A stretch of DNA of 64,000 nucleotides from Gigaspora margarita (Eukaryota > Glomeromycota > Glomeromycetes > Diversisporales > Gigasporaceae): positions 2,702 to 66,701 of the forward strand of contig WTPW01001249.1 in the NCBI GenBank assembly GCA_009809945.1, written 5' to 3'. The translations under genes were made by a program, and so were the position numbers. The notes beneath the pieces are model-generated. The model was given only the letters and a program-made list of their open reading frames with translations, was not told the DNA's origin and did not search any database. Of this stretch, positions 22,341 to 33,021 are shown in pieces (the stretch's first letter is position 1; the number at the start of each line of letters is the position of its first letter).

Positions 22341-22831
22341 ATAAATGTTCAAAGATCAAAATGCATATTCTTCAAAATTTTTATCAAATTGAATAATTTT
22401 AATTTTTAGATTTATCTTATATATTTTTTAAAAAATTTATAATTTTTTTGCTAAAAGTAATAATTAAAACTCAAATAATAGAAAATTCTCTGATTTGTGT
22501 GTTTTAATCTTCTGAACAAGTTTACTTAAGTGATTATAACTAATTTGCATAGTAAAATTTGGACTTTACTATGCAATAACTATTATTGTTTGGGTAACTT
22601 ATTTTGAGTAAAATAAGTTTTTAGGTTTTTGAATTAAACAAAGAGATAGTTTTTTAGAGTAGCTTATTTTCAGAAATATACAATATGTATCATTGGAATA
22701 GCAAGTAATTTTTGTAACAGAATTGAATTCAAATGAAACTAACTTAACCTTAATTATACAAATACATACTATATATTAATGTAATAGAATTTTTAAGATA
22801 ATTTATAGTAGAAATTTCAATACTATACACT

Positions 22832-22935
22832 TGCAAAATAATGCATAGAGGTGTAATTTCAAATTTCAGCCTAAATTAATCTTAATTTGAGCTAAAATTC
22901 AAAATAAGCCCTATGCATTATTCTGTAGTTATATG
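22832..22935. mobile_element. small foldback (AATAATGCATAG ends)
   Basis: About 40-bp arms 'aataatgcatagaggtgtaa' and inverse 'aataagccctatgcattatt' surround a short loop. Too short to code. Possibly a minimal MITE. Confidence 0.5.
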
Positions 22936-23179
22936 GTAATTAAAAGTATACAAACTTAATCACAATGATTAATCAAAAGAAAGATCAATTCTTTCCAATA
23001 ATCTTTTGTACCAAAGTTTTCAAAAGGCCAATTTTTGAAAACTATATATTTAATATATAAAATAGCAAATTGGTTTTCTAAACAATGGCTAGAACTAGAA
23101 GTAGTAGATTAATACAGATTTATATTTATATCCAAATTAATCTAGTTTTTAAACAAACCCAGAATTAATTTTTGAACCA

Positions 23180-23256
23180 ACTATATCTGGATATAATACA
23201 ATCACGGATATAATATATAACTGGATATAATATACAATCTGGATACAACATATAAT
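23180..23256. repeat. short tandem repeat, 'ctggatataatatataa'
   Basis: About four imperfect copies of a 17-18 bp unit, each containing ggata(t/c)aa(t/c)ata. No other signal in the surrounding 22936-23300. Confidence 0.6.
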
Positions 23257-23299
23257 TTATATTTTTGAAATTTTATTTTACATTTTTTTTTTTTTTAGA

Positions 23300-24239
23300 A
23301 AATAATCATACAAAGTATCTAAGTAGAGACTTCGATGATATCACATGCAAGTGATATCGATGGTCTTGAAGTATCTTCAATTATTGATGCCGGTGGATTT
23401 TTTTGCTTTTTATTATACTTAATTTCATTTTTTTTTATGTAAATAAAATTTTACACGTATTTAAAAGGGGTTGCATATATTATCGTAAATAGAGTGTTCT
23501 AAAAGCATACTAGCCCCAATTCAGGTGATGATTCAAGTAAAAACTGACATTATACATTGCAAGAAAAATAGAAGTTGCAGGCTCAAAAGAAGTAACGTAC
23601 TATGTAAGACAATATGGGTATGTTCTACTTGGTGAATCTAAAAATAGCTGAAAATTTTTTTTAAATTTATAATTTTTTAATAATGCGAATTTTTTATATG
23701 CTTTTACTGTGCTTTTTTTTCATTGATTAAACGATTTTTTTTATTTAAATTTATGATGTTATTTTTACACAGCTTTTACTTTTTTTGATTTCTTTATGTA
23801 AATTTTATGTAAATTTTTTAATTTTATTTATACAAAAGATTGTTTAATATTATACTGGTCGTATAATTTTTATCGCTTGATATAATTTTATCTTTTTTAA
23901 ATTTTCATCGATTAAGAAATAACGTATTCGAAATCGTTCTATATTGTGAAATGACACAGAACATATATATATATATATATATATATATTTTAAAAAAAAA
24001 AAAACCATCTCATTTTTATCTGCACTTTATGCCACTTTGCAGTAAGTTCCAAGGTTATGTTGCCTAAGAGTCCACAAATAACAGATTTCGAATACCATTC
24101 AATGCCTTCAATTCATCCTTTGCTGTATCCGTCTTTGCAGCAGTAAAATACTTAACTCACAAATTTTAATAATACATTCATGACTTACTTATCTTTGGCT
24201 GTGATATCTACGAGCAAAAGATGAACTATGTTAGTTATT
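23300..24239. other. start of CpG-retaining island; no gene resolved
   Basis: CpG becomes common here (cttcgatgatatc, gccggtgg, acgtactatg) after long CpG-poor DNA. A short minus-strand open segment 24060-24135 ends in TAG and is followed upstream by GTAAGT- and CTAAC-like motifs, but the acceptor is weak and no domain is visible. It also holds an (AT)n run at 23959-23988. Confidence 0.3.
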
Positions 24240-24459
24240 CAATTAAAGGTTTATTGAAACTAATCTAAATACCATAAGATGAGGGCGTTTATGTCCAAAA
24301 TCATAAAAAAAGAAATCATATTGATGCTGCCTTCGGAAATTACTATGATGTAGGTCACCACCACCGTTGGCGGGATTCGAACGCAGGATCTCCACAATGC
24401 AGCCCCATTGTGGGTCCCGAACTACCGTTCGGTCCACATCTCTATGATTACCAATTAAA
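24240..24459 (-). mobile_element. short tRNA-derived SINE (204 bp)
   Basis: Minus-strand element 24451-24248. The head has a pol III B-box-like CGTTCGAATCC (24371-24381 region) and an A-box-like TGGACCGAACGG about 60 nt upstream. The anticodon region does not fold into a normal 7-nt loop, so it is not a working tRNA. Direct repeats caattaaa (24240-24247 and 24452-24459) flank it, and the 3' part contains AATAAA. CpG is intact, suggesting a young copy. Confidence 0.6.
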
Positions 24460-24990
24460 TTTTTTAAATCATTATTTATGTAGATTAATGCAGATCATCA
24501 GCTAAATTGGCAAATAATCACGTTCTGGTGGACTGGTGGATTTTTTTGGGTAATTTACGTATTATGAGGCGCAGGAATGTACATCGGAAGCACGTGGTGT
24601 GCGCAGCATCGATTCAACGGTTATATCGATCTTTTGCCAAAGATGGGTTTCCTGGCCGTATAGTACATACGTACCGGTACGTTTATATTTATTTAATGCT
24701 TATAGAAAAAAACCTGTTTTAAGTATAAAGGCATCAAATACGTAACTTTTAAGGATGCCTTGCACACGATACGCTTTTAATATATAGTATCAGATATTAG
24801 ATATTAGATTAGGCCATATAAAATTTATGAATTGTTTTTCATAACCCGGCCGGGTCATAAAAGCCAAATCGTGAAATTAAATTTTATAGATTAATAAATA
24901 AAATTTTATATGCCTAGTCCCGGGATAAAAGCTAAAATTTAAATTTAAAATTTTATATCAAAAATCTTGAATTTGAAGAAATTATTGTTA
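24460..24990. other. CpG-rich sequence without a recognised gene
   Basis: 24500-24690 has the highest local GC and CpG (aggcgcagg, gtgcgcagcatcg). It keeps a 71-codon plus frame, but no recognisable domain, start context or homologous copy supports it. 24845-24930 contains short cccggccggg and cccggg palindromes. Confidence 0.3.
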
Positions 24991-24993
24991 TTG

Positions 24994-25102
24994 TATGGGT
25001 TGTAGTGAATAACCCAGTTACACACGGGTTCATATTCCGTGCCGAAGGCACGGGATTTAAATATGAACCCGTGTGTGTAACGGGTTATTCCACATACCCA
25101 TA
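24994..25102. repeat. 109-bp CpG-rich hairpin
   Basis: A long palindrome: 'gttacacacgggttcatatt' pairs with 'aatatgaacccgtgtgtgta', centred on ccgtgcc-gaa-ggcacgg, with tatggg/cccata at the base. It explains the minus frame 24945-25139 as a reading through the stem. The sequence is compatible with a strong RNA or DNA hairpin. Confidence 0.8.
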
Positions 25103-25112
25103 TAATAACTAT

Positions 25113-25199
25113 CTTATTGCACGGTGTCTGACGTAACAATCCCGTGCCAATAAGTAAATGAAAAAAGCACGGGTTGTCACATAAGACCCGTGCAATAAG
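25113..25199. repeat. 87-bp foldback sharing GCACGGG with the neighbouring hairpin
   Basis: Ends cttattgcacgg and cccgtgcaataag are inverted, with an inner acaatcccgtgc/gcacgggttgt pair. The GCACGGG motif is shared with 24994-25102, so the two hairpins may be parts of one element. TIR-only structure, no coding. Confidence 0.65.
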
Positions 25200-25669
25200 T
25201 TTATGTTACTATACCGAATTGGTAATTTTGTTACTCTGAGATAAGTAGTATATACGTACGTATTTTATTATATAAAACATACGGTATATGAGTGACGCAC
25301 AGGAAAACCTATAAGTAAATATTATTCGTTAATCACTTTGACAATTTGACACTGAAGCATGACCAATCATAGGATATGACAAATAATCGTTTATTATGTA
25401 GTTTATGCAGCAAACATTTATTTGTCATATTCTATAATTGGTCATACACAAGTGCCAAATCGTTAAGATTAATATTTTACTTACCGGTTTTCTGTGCATC
25501 TCATATGATGGAGCCAAGCCAGTTGTGCTATTCTCTATCACTTTTAACAAGTTGCCTTAAAGATTCAAACTGCATTTATTGTGATTTACCTATATTTATC
25601 AAGTTTTATTAGTAGTACCTATTTTTTTCTAAGAAAAGAAAAAAAAGACTAATTACCAACAATTACTTT
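25200..25669. other. no gene seen
   Basis: Contains an inverted 'ataggatatgacaaataatcg'/'catattctataattggtcat'-type pair around 25355-25445. The plus frame 25376-25612 runs through it and shows no domain. Confidence 0.3.
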
Positions 25670-26000
25670 ACAGACGACTTAGTTCGTCGAAAATTAAACC
25701 ACAAGCAAGGTTATTTTACAGTTGATTAATTCACAAGTAAGTTTGTTTTATAGATAGTTAGTTCACCGATATCTGATTTCACAGATAAATTAGTTCTAGT
25801 CATTGTTGCTAGGATTATGTTTAAATTAAAGTTGGTGCAATTTATAAAAAAATTATCGGTATAATATACTGTCTGCAAAGTGAATTTGTTCGTGAATTAA
25901 CTGTCTGTAAAATAATCTTTTCTATAGATTAATTGCCTATGAACCAAGTTGTCTATAAAGAGATTGTTTGCGAAATAATATGAACATAGATTCAATTATT

Positions 26001-26195
26001 GTCCGGACGTAGCGGAGGACTCTTATTGTCTATGCAAAGTGATACCAAATTTTGTTTTTGATGCATTGTAAATAAAATATCAAAAACGTAACTTTGCAAT
26101 TTCCGTCTGTTCGTTTCCGTGATGCTGATTGGTTAAATATATGATGATCACTCACATGATAGCTCCGGACACACAATGCTACGCATTGCCTAGTT
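26001..26195. mobile_element. insertion with GTCCGGA/TCCGGAC ends
   Basis: Short inverted GTCCGGAC and CTCCGGACAC motifs bracket a segment missing from duplication copy A, where the flanks are continuous. It contains 'atgcaaagtgatacc' and its partial inverse 'acgtaactttgcaat'. Family unknown. Confidence 0.4.
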
Positions 26196-26467
26196 TATTA
26201 TGCGTGATAGTTTTTTGTTTAATTCAAAAAGCATATTATTATTATCTTTTATATATAACAGTAGCATACAAATTAATAAATTTTGTCCTGTTTTTTTTTT
26301 TCAGATTATATGTGAATTTATAGAATTTAAAAGCTATAACTAATATGCTAGATAGTCTAATCGGATTTTTATTATCTTTTAACTTTTTTACCTTGTCACA
26401 CATATTATACTTATACGTAATCCACATCGCTCTTTTTAAAGTATGTTAAACTTAATAGAAGCGGGGA

Positions 26468-26856
26468 TAAGGCCACACAAAGTTGATTTTTCGTTTTGCA
26501 TTACCCGCCGTCCCATTTTTCAATTTTTTTTTTTAGATCCCAATTGTGGCAATTATTCGATTTTTGACATCTATTTTTTCACGCTATTTTCATTCGGTGC
26601 CACCCGGTGGAACCTTAATTTCCCGTAACTTTCCGATAGGACTGACAGGAAAAATATGGCTGCCAGCCTAATTTTTTGATTCCTTGTTGTTCAAAATGAA
26701 AAATTAACCATGTATATGGTTAAAATGTGATCATTATTCTATTTGCAGTAAATTAAATTAAAAAAAAAAAAAACAAAAAAAAAAAAATCCGTCCATCCGT
26801 CCCGAATTTTTAAATCCATGTAATACAAAACGATAAATCAACTTTGCGTGGCCTAA
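26468..26856. mobile_element. Harbinger-type MITE with TAA duplication
   Basis: Element 26471-26853, ends GGCCACACAAAGTTGATTT and the complement of AAATCAACTTTGCGTGGCC, flanked by TAA on both sides. The empty site is seen in duplication copy A near 7585. A 3-bp TWA duplication is the PIF/Harbinger hallmark. Confidence 0.75.
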
Positions 26857-27253
26857 CAAAAACAATATATAATATAGCGATCTTAATTATAAAATATAAT
26901 AATGTATATAAGTTCTATTTCTAAAATTTTAAGATATCTATAACATTTCTGGTTTTAGTATGATTATGTTGCGTAGCTACCCTAATTATTATAATGAAAT
27001 TAATTAAACTTATAAAAATTTTTGCTGGGTTGCCGGGTCTTGGGGTATGAGTTTTAAAATTAAAAATTTTATTAAATATAAAATTTTTTAATAAATAAAA
27101 ATAAAATCCGGGTGGGCAGGTGAAAAAATTCTTTAAATGTTATGAAAACTAATTACTAAATTTTGTATGGCCCTATATAGACTACAATATAAAAATTATA
27201 TATGTTAATTTTTATATATTTTAATATAGAATTTGCGTAAAATCGATTTAAAC

Positions 27254-27580
27254 TTAGGCCACGCAAGTTAATTTTTCGTTTTGCATAACCTGGTGTTTTA
27301 AATTCCGGTCGGCTGGTCGGATTTTTTTTTTTTTAAAAAAAAAACTTTGCGTGGCCTAAATTAATTCATGTTCCATCTAAGGTCACGCAAAATTAATTCT
27401 TCGGTTTGCATAACATGGAATCAGAAAATTTTGTCTTTTTTTATCAGGCCTATCGGGTAATTACGGAAAGTTAAGGTCATCATTGGGTGACACTGGAGAA
27501 AAAATTAAATGGTAATAGGAATTTAAAAAAAAATTTGGTCAGCGGGTTATGCAAAACGAAAAATTAACTTTGTGTCCTTA
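27254..27580. mobile_element. Harbinger-type MITE, CpG-retaining, inverted copy
   Basis: Ends GGCCACGCAAGTTAATTTTT and ...AAAATTAACTTTGTGTCC with TTA on each side. The interior repeats 'ggtcacgcaaaattaattc' and is the reverse of the layout at 35577-35931. Confidence 0.7.
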
Positions 27581-27588
27581 TATAAAAA

Positions 27589-28117
27589 TAAATTTATAAT
27601 AAGACTTACATAAATGTTATATATTTATGAATTTTATATATTATAAACAAGTAATTTTACATAAATTTTATATATTAATAAATTTTATATATTATTACTA
27701 TATAACTTTTATATATTGTAAAATTTAAATAAAAATTATATATATATGTTATATATTAATAAATTTTATGTATATAATTATGTAACCTTTATATATTATA
27801 AAATTTAAACAAATTTTTATATAAATTTTAAGAAAAGAAATAGTCAATATCTCAAAATTTTACTAGGTAACCCCTGTTGTATTTTTAATTAAAAATGCTA
27901 AACACCAACTCTAATTCTAACCCTAACTTTAATTATAACTTTTAATTTCATTCTAACATTTTACTTATTTGGCTACTTAACACATTTTTATATTTTAAAT
28001 TGTCATTACATAACTGTTAAATAAATATTATTTAAAAATTATATTTATGTATAAATTATGCTATGTAAGTCTACATCGGGTTTGTAGACTTACATATAAT
28101 TTTCAAATACATAACTC
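27589..28117. mobile_element. probable CCCTAA-core MITE with terminal hairpin
   Basis: The right end holds the perfect hairpin tatgtaagtctaca-tcgggtt-tgtagacttacata (28063-28097). The left end has the matching ataagacttacataa. The core 'atctcaaaattttactagg' and 'ctctaattctaaccctaact' fits the family. Direct repeats tatataaaaa (27579 and 28118) are suggestive only, because the region is low-complexity. Confidence 0.4.
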
Positions 28118-28319
28118 TATATAAAAACAACTTTGTGATGTTGGCTGTCCTCTCATATATGTTTATTTCAGTTTGGAATGAAACATTTCAAGAAAACTGC
28201 TAGAAAAAAGCTTCTGAAATGGTTTTTTATTCGATTGTGAAGAGCTAAAGAACTAGTATTAATGAGCAAGAAGAAATATTTAAATAACTATTTAACTTTA
28301 TGGAAATAACATTACAAGC
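28118..28319. other. no gene seen
   Basis: A short stretch of mixed composition with no repeat or coding signal that I recognise. Confidence 0.3.
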
Positions 28320-28990
28320 TAATTATTCGAATTGATACTTCTTTACATTAATATTAAGCCATACAATCAGTAATTTATTTCATTCAATGAGGGGCAAAAC
28401 TTGCATTCAACCAATAGAAACTTGGGGAATCAGTAAACCCCAAATCCCGATCATTGCATATATACTTTAAAATGATGCAGATCTGATCATTAGATCACAA
28501 GAATTTTGGCTATAAAAATTGTACATATGAAGTTTTTTTTATCAGATAAATGCATTACTGTCGGCCCTCCCCAAACTGGTATGCGTGGTGGACAAGCTTT
28601 GTATCAGTTTCGGAAGGTTATCAGATTTGAAAACATTATTAACTACTAGATTTATATATCAGGTACCAACTTGGTAGATTAAGTTTTTATCAGATTTGAC
28701 AGGTTATCGATTTTGACAGGATCGGTTTGGGGAGGGCTGACAGTATATAATATTTTATTTATTTATTTATTTTTGCACCTCTCTTTTATAAGAGAAATGT
28801 AATGTTAACTAATGAATCAAATTTATCTGACCTAATTAGCAACTCAACTAGAATGTCTAGACCAAATTTAACTTGAAGTCAATTCATTATAATAGATTTA
28901 TTACATTAAAATAGTTTGTTCATTTTATTTGTTCATTTTATCTCCCCTTTTGAAAAACCTGAAAAGTAATTTTAACTGACAAATTAACTT
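28320..28990. repeat. tandem segmental duplication, copy 1 (3' flank of LRR relic 1)
   Basis: Aligns with 30590-31080: 'gcaaaacttgcattcaacca', 'aacttggggaatcagtaaac', 'agatcacaagaattttggct', 'cttgaagtcaattcattata'. The mariner MITE at 28558 is present only here. The duplicated block lies downstream of both LRR relics, implying that gene plus flank was duplicated. Confidence 0.75.
28556..28745. mobile_element. Tc1/mariner-type MITE, copy 2
   Basis: 186 bp (28558-28743), ends CTGTCGGCCCTCCCCAAACT and the complement of GTTTGGGGAGGGCTGACAG, flanked by TA. The matching empty site is seen in the second duplication copy near 30807. It keeps more C/G than copies 1 and 3. Confidence 0.8.
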
Positions 28991-29420
28991 CAAACAGCCT
29001 TAGAGCAGTATTTTTATTAAGCAATTTTGCAAATGCTTTTTTTCTTTTATTAGCAAGATCAGCTAAAGTCATATTGTTTATAGAGCTTTTGCTAATGTCA
29101 TTCTGCTATTGGAGTAACAGAATTATATTCGAGAGATAAATAAGACGACATGGTGTTTTGTAAATTTATCTGCAAACACTTTTGCCCCTTCAGAAGTAAT
29201 ATTGTTACTGCCAAGATCTAAAATAGTTAAGGCAGTATTTTATAAAGCACTTTACTATTTTTTTCCTTCATCATTACCAATACCATTTCCATTAAATTTT
29301 ACAGGAGGGTTACCAAAATTCTGGATCAGATGTACCAGATATAGGTTGGCATTTAGCCCTAGTTGTCAGCAGGTTCTATATCAAAATTATTAGCTAGGAT
29401 TTTTTAATTAAGTTTAAACT
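28990..29420 (-). pseudogene. ribonuclease-inhibitor-type LRR protein relic 1
   Basis: The minus strand reads LRR units such as LTILDLGSNNITSEGAKVF (about 29165-29235) and, in another frame, NNMTLADLANKRKKAFAKLL (about 29035-29095). Upstream, NGNGIGNDEGKK is in yet another frame. The spacing and the LxxLDLxxNxIxxEGAK pattern are those of RNI/NLRC3-like repeats, which form curved protein-binding scaffolds. At least two frame changes and a stop show that it is dead. Relic 2 and the duplicated flank show it arose by tandem duplication. Copy number and gene limits are unclear. Confidence 0.65.
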
Positions 29421-29746
29421 TGATTAGTTGGTTAACATCATCCCACTGGCTAGCAGCCCCAAATTAAACACCAATAATAACACAGAAAAATCTTCAATAT
29501 TCATGTTATTAAATCTGAACAATAAGGTTTAATTAAATACTCCATGGCTAGTAATGTGCCATGCACAATACTATATATACAGTACTTACAGTACTGTATG
29601 TACTGTACACTAAAATTTTGGCTAATTATTTATTAAGACCCAATAGAAATATTGATATAGAAATTGATCAATCATATTTGTTAATTTGATCAACACAAAA
29701 ATTCCAAAGTTTTTGTTAGATAAATTAAATATATATATAAATATAT
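29421..29746. other. no gene seen; small gtactgtacag palindromes
   Basis: Contains 'acagtacttacagtactgta' at about 29578-29610, which is partly shared with 31205-31225 (second copy of the duplication). The rest is AT-rich. Confidence 0.35.
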
Positions 29747-30431
29747 TTATATAATTATATAGAGTCCTCCGGGCTGATAGCATAGTGGTTATGCTCTGAG
29801 GATGCAAATTGGAAGGTTGCTGGTTCAATTTCCAGTGCCGGTGAAATTGTAATTCTATGTTTGCGGGTCCTACCATATTGGGAAAAATTGTGTAGATCAG
29901 AGAGTTTTGAATAGGCAATTCCCATAGTGGGTTGCAGGTATTGCAGCTAGTGTGGAACCTTCAGGCGGACCACTTAAATTAGGCACTAAAAGTGCACATA
30001 TGGCTAGTTGTACCCTCGTCTAGGTGACGTCAATTGACAGTTCTCAGTGGAGTGACGCTGCGAATAGTCAGGATCAAAACCCTAGCAGTCGTTCTTGGGC
30101 TAGGACCACAATTTGAATAACTGAAGTCATGTGACATATTGAGAGGTCGAAGTCTGAAAGGATACTTCAAGAACACGTGGCGGCACGTCCGGACTGCAAT
30201 TCGTTTGTACCAACAGGTGACTTGTTCGGGTCGATAACTAGCGGGCCCTGCTGGGAGATAAAGTGTCGGGTGAGACAACCCTACTTGGGCGCTCAATGAA
30301 GTCGCTAGGTAGATGCCTACCCATAGTAATTAGATCATTGGTTATGTACTTGTACTATAATTTAAAAGGTTTAATAAAGGTAGTGCTAGGTTGTTAAGAT
30401 TTAAAAAAAAAAAAATTATATAATTATATAG
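29747..30431 (+). mobile_element. tRNA-derived SINE (about 650 bp) with 16-bp target duplication
   Basis: Element 29763-30415 ends in A13 and is flanked by perfect repeats ttatataattatatag (29747 and 30416). The head has an A box TAGCATAGTGG (29777) and a B-box-like GGTTCAATTTC about 45 nt on. The body is CpG-rich (cacgtggcggcacgtccgga region near 30175), so the copy is probably young. It shares its head with 48395-48947 and body phrases 'tgggttgcaggtattgcagc' with the 42-kb retroposon. Confidence 0.85.
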
Positions 30432-30589
30432 CTTATATTTTAGAAATATAATATTTGTATAAATTTATTAAATTTATTAAGAAAATAACTAATAATCACC
30501 ATAGGTGATCATTACCTATGATCTACAATACAAATCAAAATAAACAATTTTTATTAAATAAATTAATTAAATTATATCTAAAATAACAA

Positions 30590-31080
30590 GAAACTTTTTT
30601 ACATTAATTTTTAAGCCATCTGGCCAGTTATTTTATTTCATTTAATGAGAGACAAAACTTGCATTTGGCCAATTGGAACTTGGGGAATTAGTAAACCCAA
30701 AATTCTAATCTGTGATCACTGCAAAAATGATGCATATCTGATTATGAGATCACAAGAATTTTAGCTGCAAAAATTGTATGTACGAAGTTCTTTTTCTCAA
30801 ATGAATATATTATATAATTTATTTATTTGTTTTTTTTTCTCTTCTCTTTTGTAAGAGAAAGTAATGTTAATTATTGAATCAGATTTATCTGACCTAATTA
30901 GTTACTTAACTAGAATCTCTAGACTAAATATAACTTGAAGTCAATTTGTTATAATATATTTACTACTTTAAAAATAGGTTGTTCATTTTATATATTCATT
31001 TCATTTGTCCCCTCACTTCTCCTTCTGAGAGTCCTAGAAAGTGATATTAACCAAAAATTAACTTCAAACAGCCTAAATAT
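30590..31080. repeat. tandem segmental duplication, copy 2 (3' flank of LRR relic 2)
   Basis: Partner of 28320-28990, lacking the mariner MITE. A small palindrome atcaccataggtgat lies just upstream at 30455. Confidence 0.75.
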
Positions 31081-31399
31081 TAATACAATAAACTACATTT
31101 ATTAATATATTACTATATTAAAATTGATTCAAATGTTATGTTAATTGTAATATAGTCTAATATTAAAAGTATAACTACTAAAGCAACTTTATTATATAAG
31201 CACTATATATACTGCACGTACTGTACACTAAAAAAATTTGGATATCATATAAATGGCACATCACTATCCATGGCATATATTATTTGTTTAAATTTCTTGT
31301 TTGTTTAAATTCCTCTCCCCATGCCTGAAGCCAAAAAATATTGACGTTAACCAACTAATCAACTAGAAGTGACCTTATTAGTAAAATTTTTTATGATCT
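31081..31399. other. no gene seen; AT-rich flank of LRR relic 2
   Basis: Partly alignable to 29440-29640 ('actgtacactaaaa', 'ggttaacatc'-like). No coding signal. Confidence 0.35.
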
Positions 31400-31824
31400 T
31401 GGATCAATTCTGATCTAGCAGACCATGATTCTGATGCACTATAACATATTTCAACCCCTGAATTCTTCCTGTATGAGTTATTTCTATTAAGAATTAATGA
31501 AGTTATTGTGTGGTTTGCATGAAGTGCCCTGTTATCACTATGCCTTCTACACTATGATATCATTGTTTCCAAGATCTAATAAAAATGGTGTGCTATTTTC
31601 TTGAAGGGCCTTGATTAAAGCTTTCTCTCCTATAGATCCAAGATAATTTTCTGAAGATCTAATGAGGTTATAGTAGTGTTTTTGCAAAGAGCATCCACAA
31701 TAGAACTTGCAAGATCTTGTATTATTGCAAACTTATGAAGACTTAAAAAAATTGAAAAGCTATTTTTCATGATTATTTCTTTAAGTTCTTCATAATTAAA
31801 CCTATCATCACCCCATAGTGGGTA

Positions 31825-32661
31825 GTTTCAAGTAGAGGTTGAAACCAGTTTTATTTTTACAATTCAGATTTAATTTTTTAACTTCAACTTAAACTGGTTT
31901 TAATCTGAATTTAAATAAACCCAGGTAATTCAGTTTTGTGATTTTAATAAACTCGTAAAACTGAATCAACCCAAATTTGAAAAAACTGGTTTTCACAGTT
32001 GTAATAAACTAGTAGTTAGAACGTCCAAATATTTATGCTTAGAGTAGCTTGATAAGTCATAAATCAGAATAAATTGGTCATGCAACCAAAATTCAGCAAA
32101 TCCAGACAGAAGGGATCGAAATTGATAAATTTTGCTAATAATCCAATAATCCATGTGCTAAATAAAATTGCTAGATGCCAATTTTGCTATAATATAATAA
32201 GTTATTATTATTGATAAATGCAGCCTAAACTTTGGCCAAAATCAAATTCTAGTATTTAAATAAATTGCAATAAACACATTTAAATCCTAAAGCAATCTGT
32301 TTATTGCAATAGAGAATAGTTTATGTATTCTCGTTCCATCATATGATATTACATACCTCAGAGTAACATGAATACAAATCTGGTATGCTCATACACAGTA
32401 GCAGTATACTATGCTAGCAAATTAAATGCAAGATTTGTGAACTCACTATTCTAGATGGCAGAAACCATATACTCTGCATGGCTATGTTCCTGGTATTCGA
32501 TTTTTCTATTTTATTAAATTCAATAAATCCAGGTTTATTAAATCAGTTTTATTAAATTCAATAAATCCAGTTTTATTAAATCCAAATATAAAATATTCAA
32601 ATTGGGTTGAACTGGTTTTAAATTCAGGTGCAACAATTCAGTTCTAACCTCTAGTTTTAAG
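31825..32661. mobile_element. hAT-like element (TAGAGGTTGAAACCAG ends)
   Basis: Element 31833-32653. Ends TAGAGGTTG and the complement of CTAACCTCTA; flanks gtttcaag and gttttaag match at 7 of 8. The interior is repetitive ('aaccagttttattaaattca'). A similar start, tagaggttggaaccag, occurs at 39064. Non-coding. Confidence 0.7.
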
Positions 32662-33021
32662 ACACTGAACTCAGTAATTATTCTGAATTGTATCACCCTC
32701 GTAATAATCACATATTAATTTTGATTGGCCAGATAAATATAAACAAATCAGGCTAGTAATGGATAGGTTAGGCTATGGATAGGTTAGGGTTAGTAGTTAA
32801 TAGGTTAGAGTTAGTAGCGAATAGATTAGGGTTATTAGATTTTATACTCACAAAAAGTTTTCTTGGTGATGCATAATAGTTACACACTAGCACATATCAT
32901 GTGCTATGTGATTGTAAATGCATCACCTGATTTTGTTTATCTTTTCTGATCAATTAAATTAGATGTGATTATTTCAAGGGTGACACAATTTGCAATAATC
33001 ACTGAGTTCAGTGTTCTTTAA
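32657..33021. mobile_element. CCCTAA-core MITE (ACACTGAACTCAGT ends)
   Basis: Ends GACACTGAACTCAGTAATTA and the complement of AATCACTGAGTTCAGTGTTC, with TTAA on both sides. Subterminal 'gattggccagataaatataa' and 'aaatcagg' match 527-1087. The core is in TTAGGG orientation (ggttagggttagtagttaat). The hAT element lies directly beside its left end. Confidence 0.6.

Larger units (their letters stand above)
20800..22690. mobile_element. 'AATAAGCTA' MITE, copy 3, split by repeat D
   Basis: The left half (20800-20985: 'aaacatgctacctttttggc', 'ttactatgtaaatttattat') and right half (22345-22690: 'gtttacttaagtgattataa', 'agcttattttcagaaatata') together match copies 1 and 2. The intervening 1.35 kb is repeat D. 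Near-identical 'atgttcaaa(a)gat' at both junctions looks like a target duplication of about 12 bp. Confidence 0.55.
25670..26990. repeat. segmental duplication, copy B (CpG-retaining)
   Basis: Direct copy of 6950-8160. It keeps CpG where copy A has TpG or CpA (gttcaccgat versus gttcactgat; gtttgcgaaat versus gttagtgaaat). It carries a CCGGAC-ended insertion at about 26001-26195 and a Harbinger MITE at 26471-26853, both absent from copy A. Confidence 0.7.

Noticed and set aside
24371-24440. tRNA gene on the minus strand
   Set aside because: The B box is good, but the anticodon stem gives a non-standard loop and the unit is flanked by direct repeats, so it is a SINE head.
29766-29850. functional tRNA gene
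   Set aside because: A and B boxes are present, but the acceptor and anticodon arms do not fold properly and the sequence continues into a retroposon with a poly(A) tail and target duplication.
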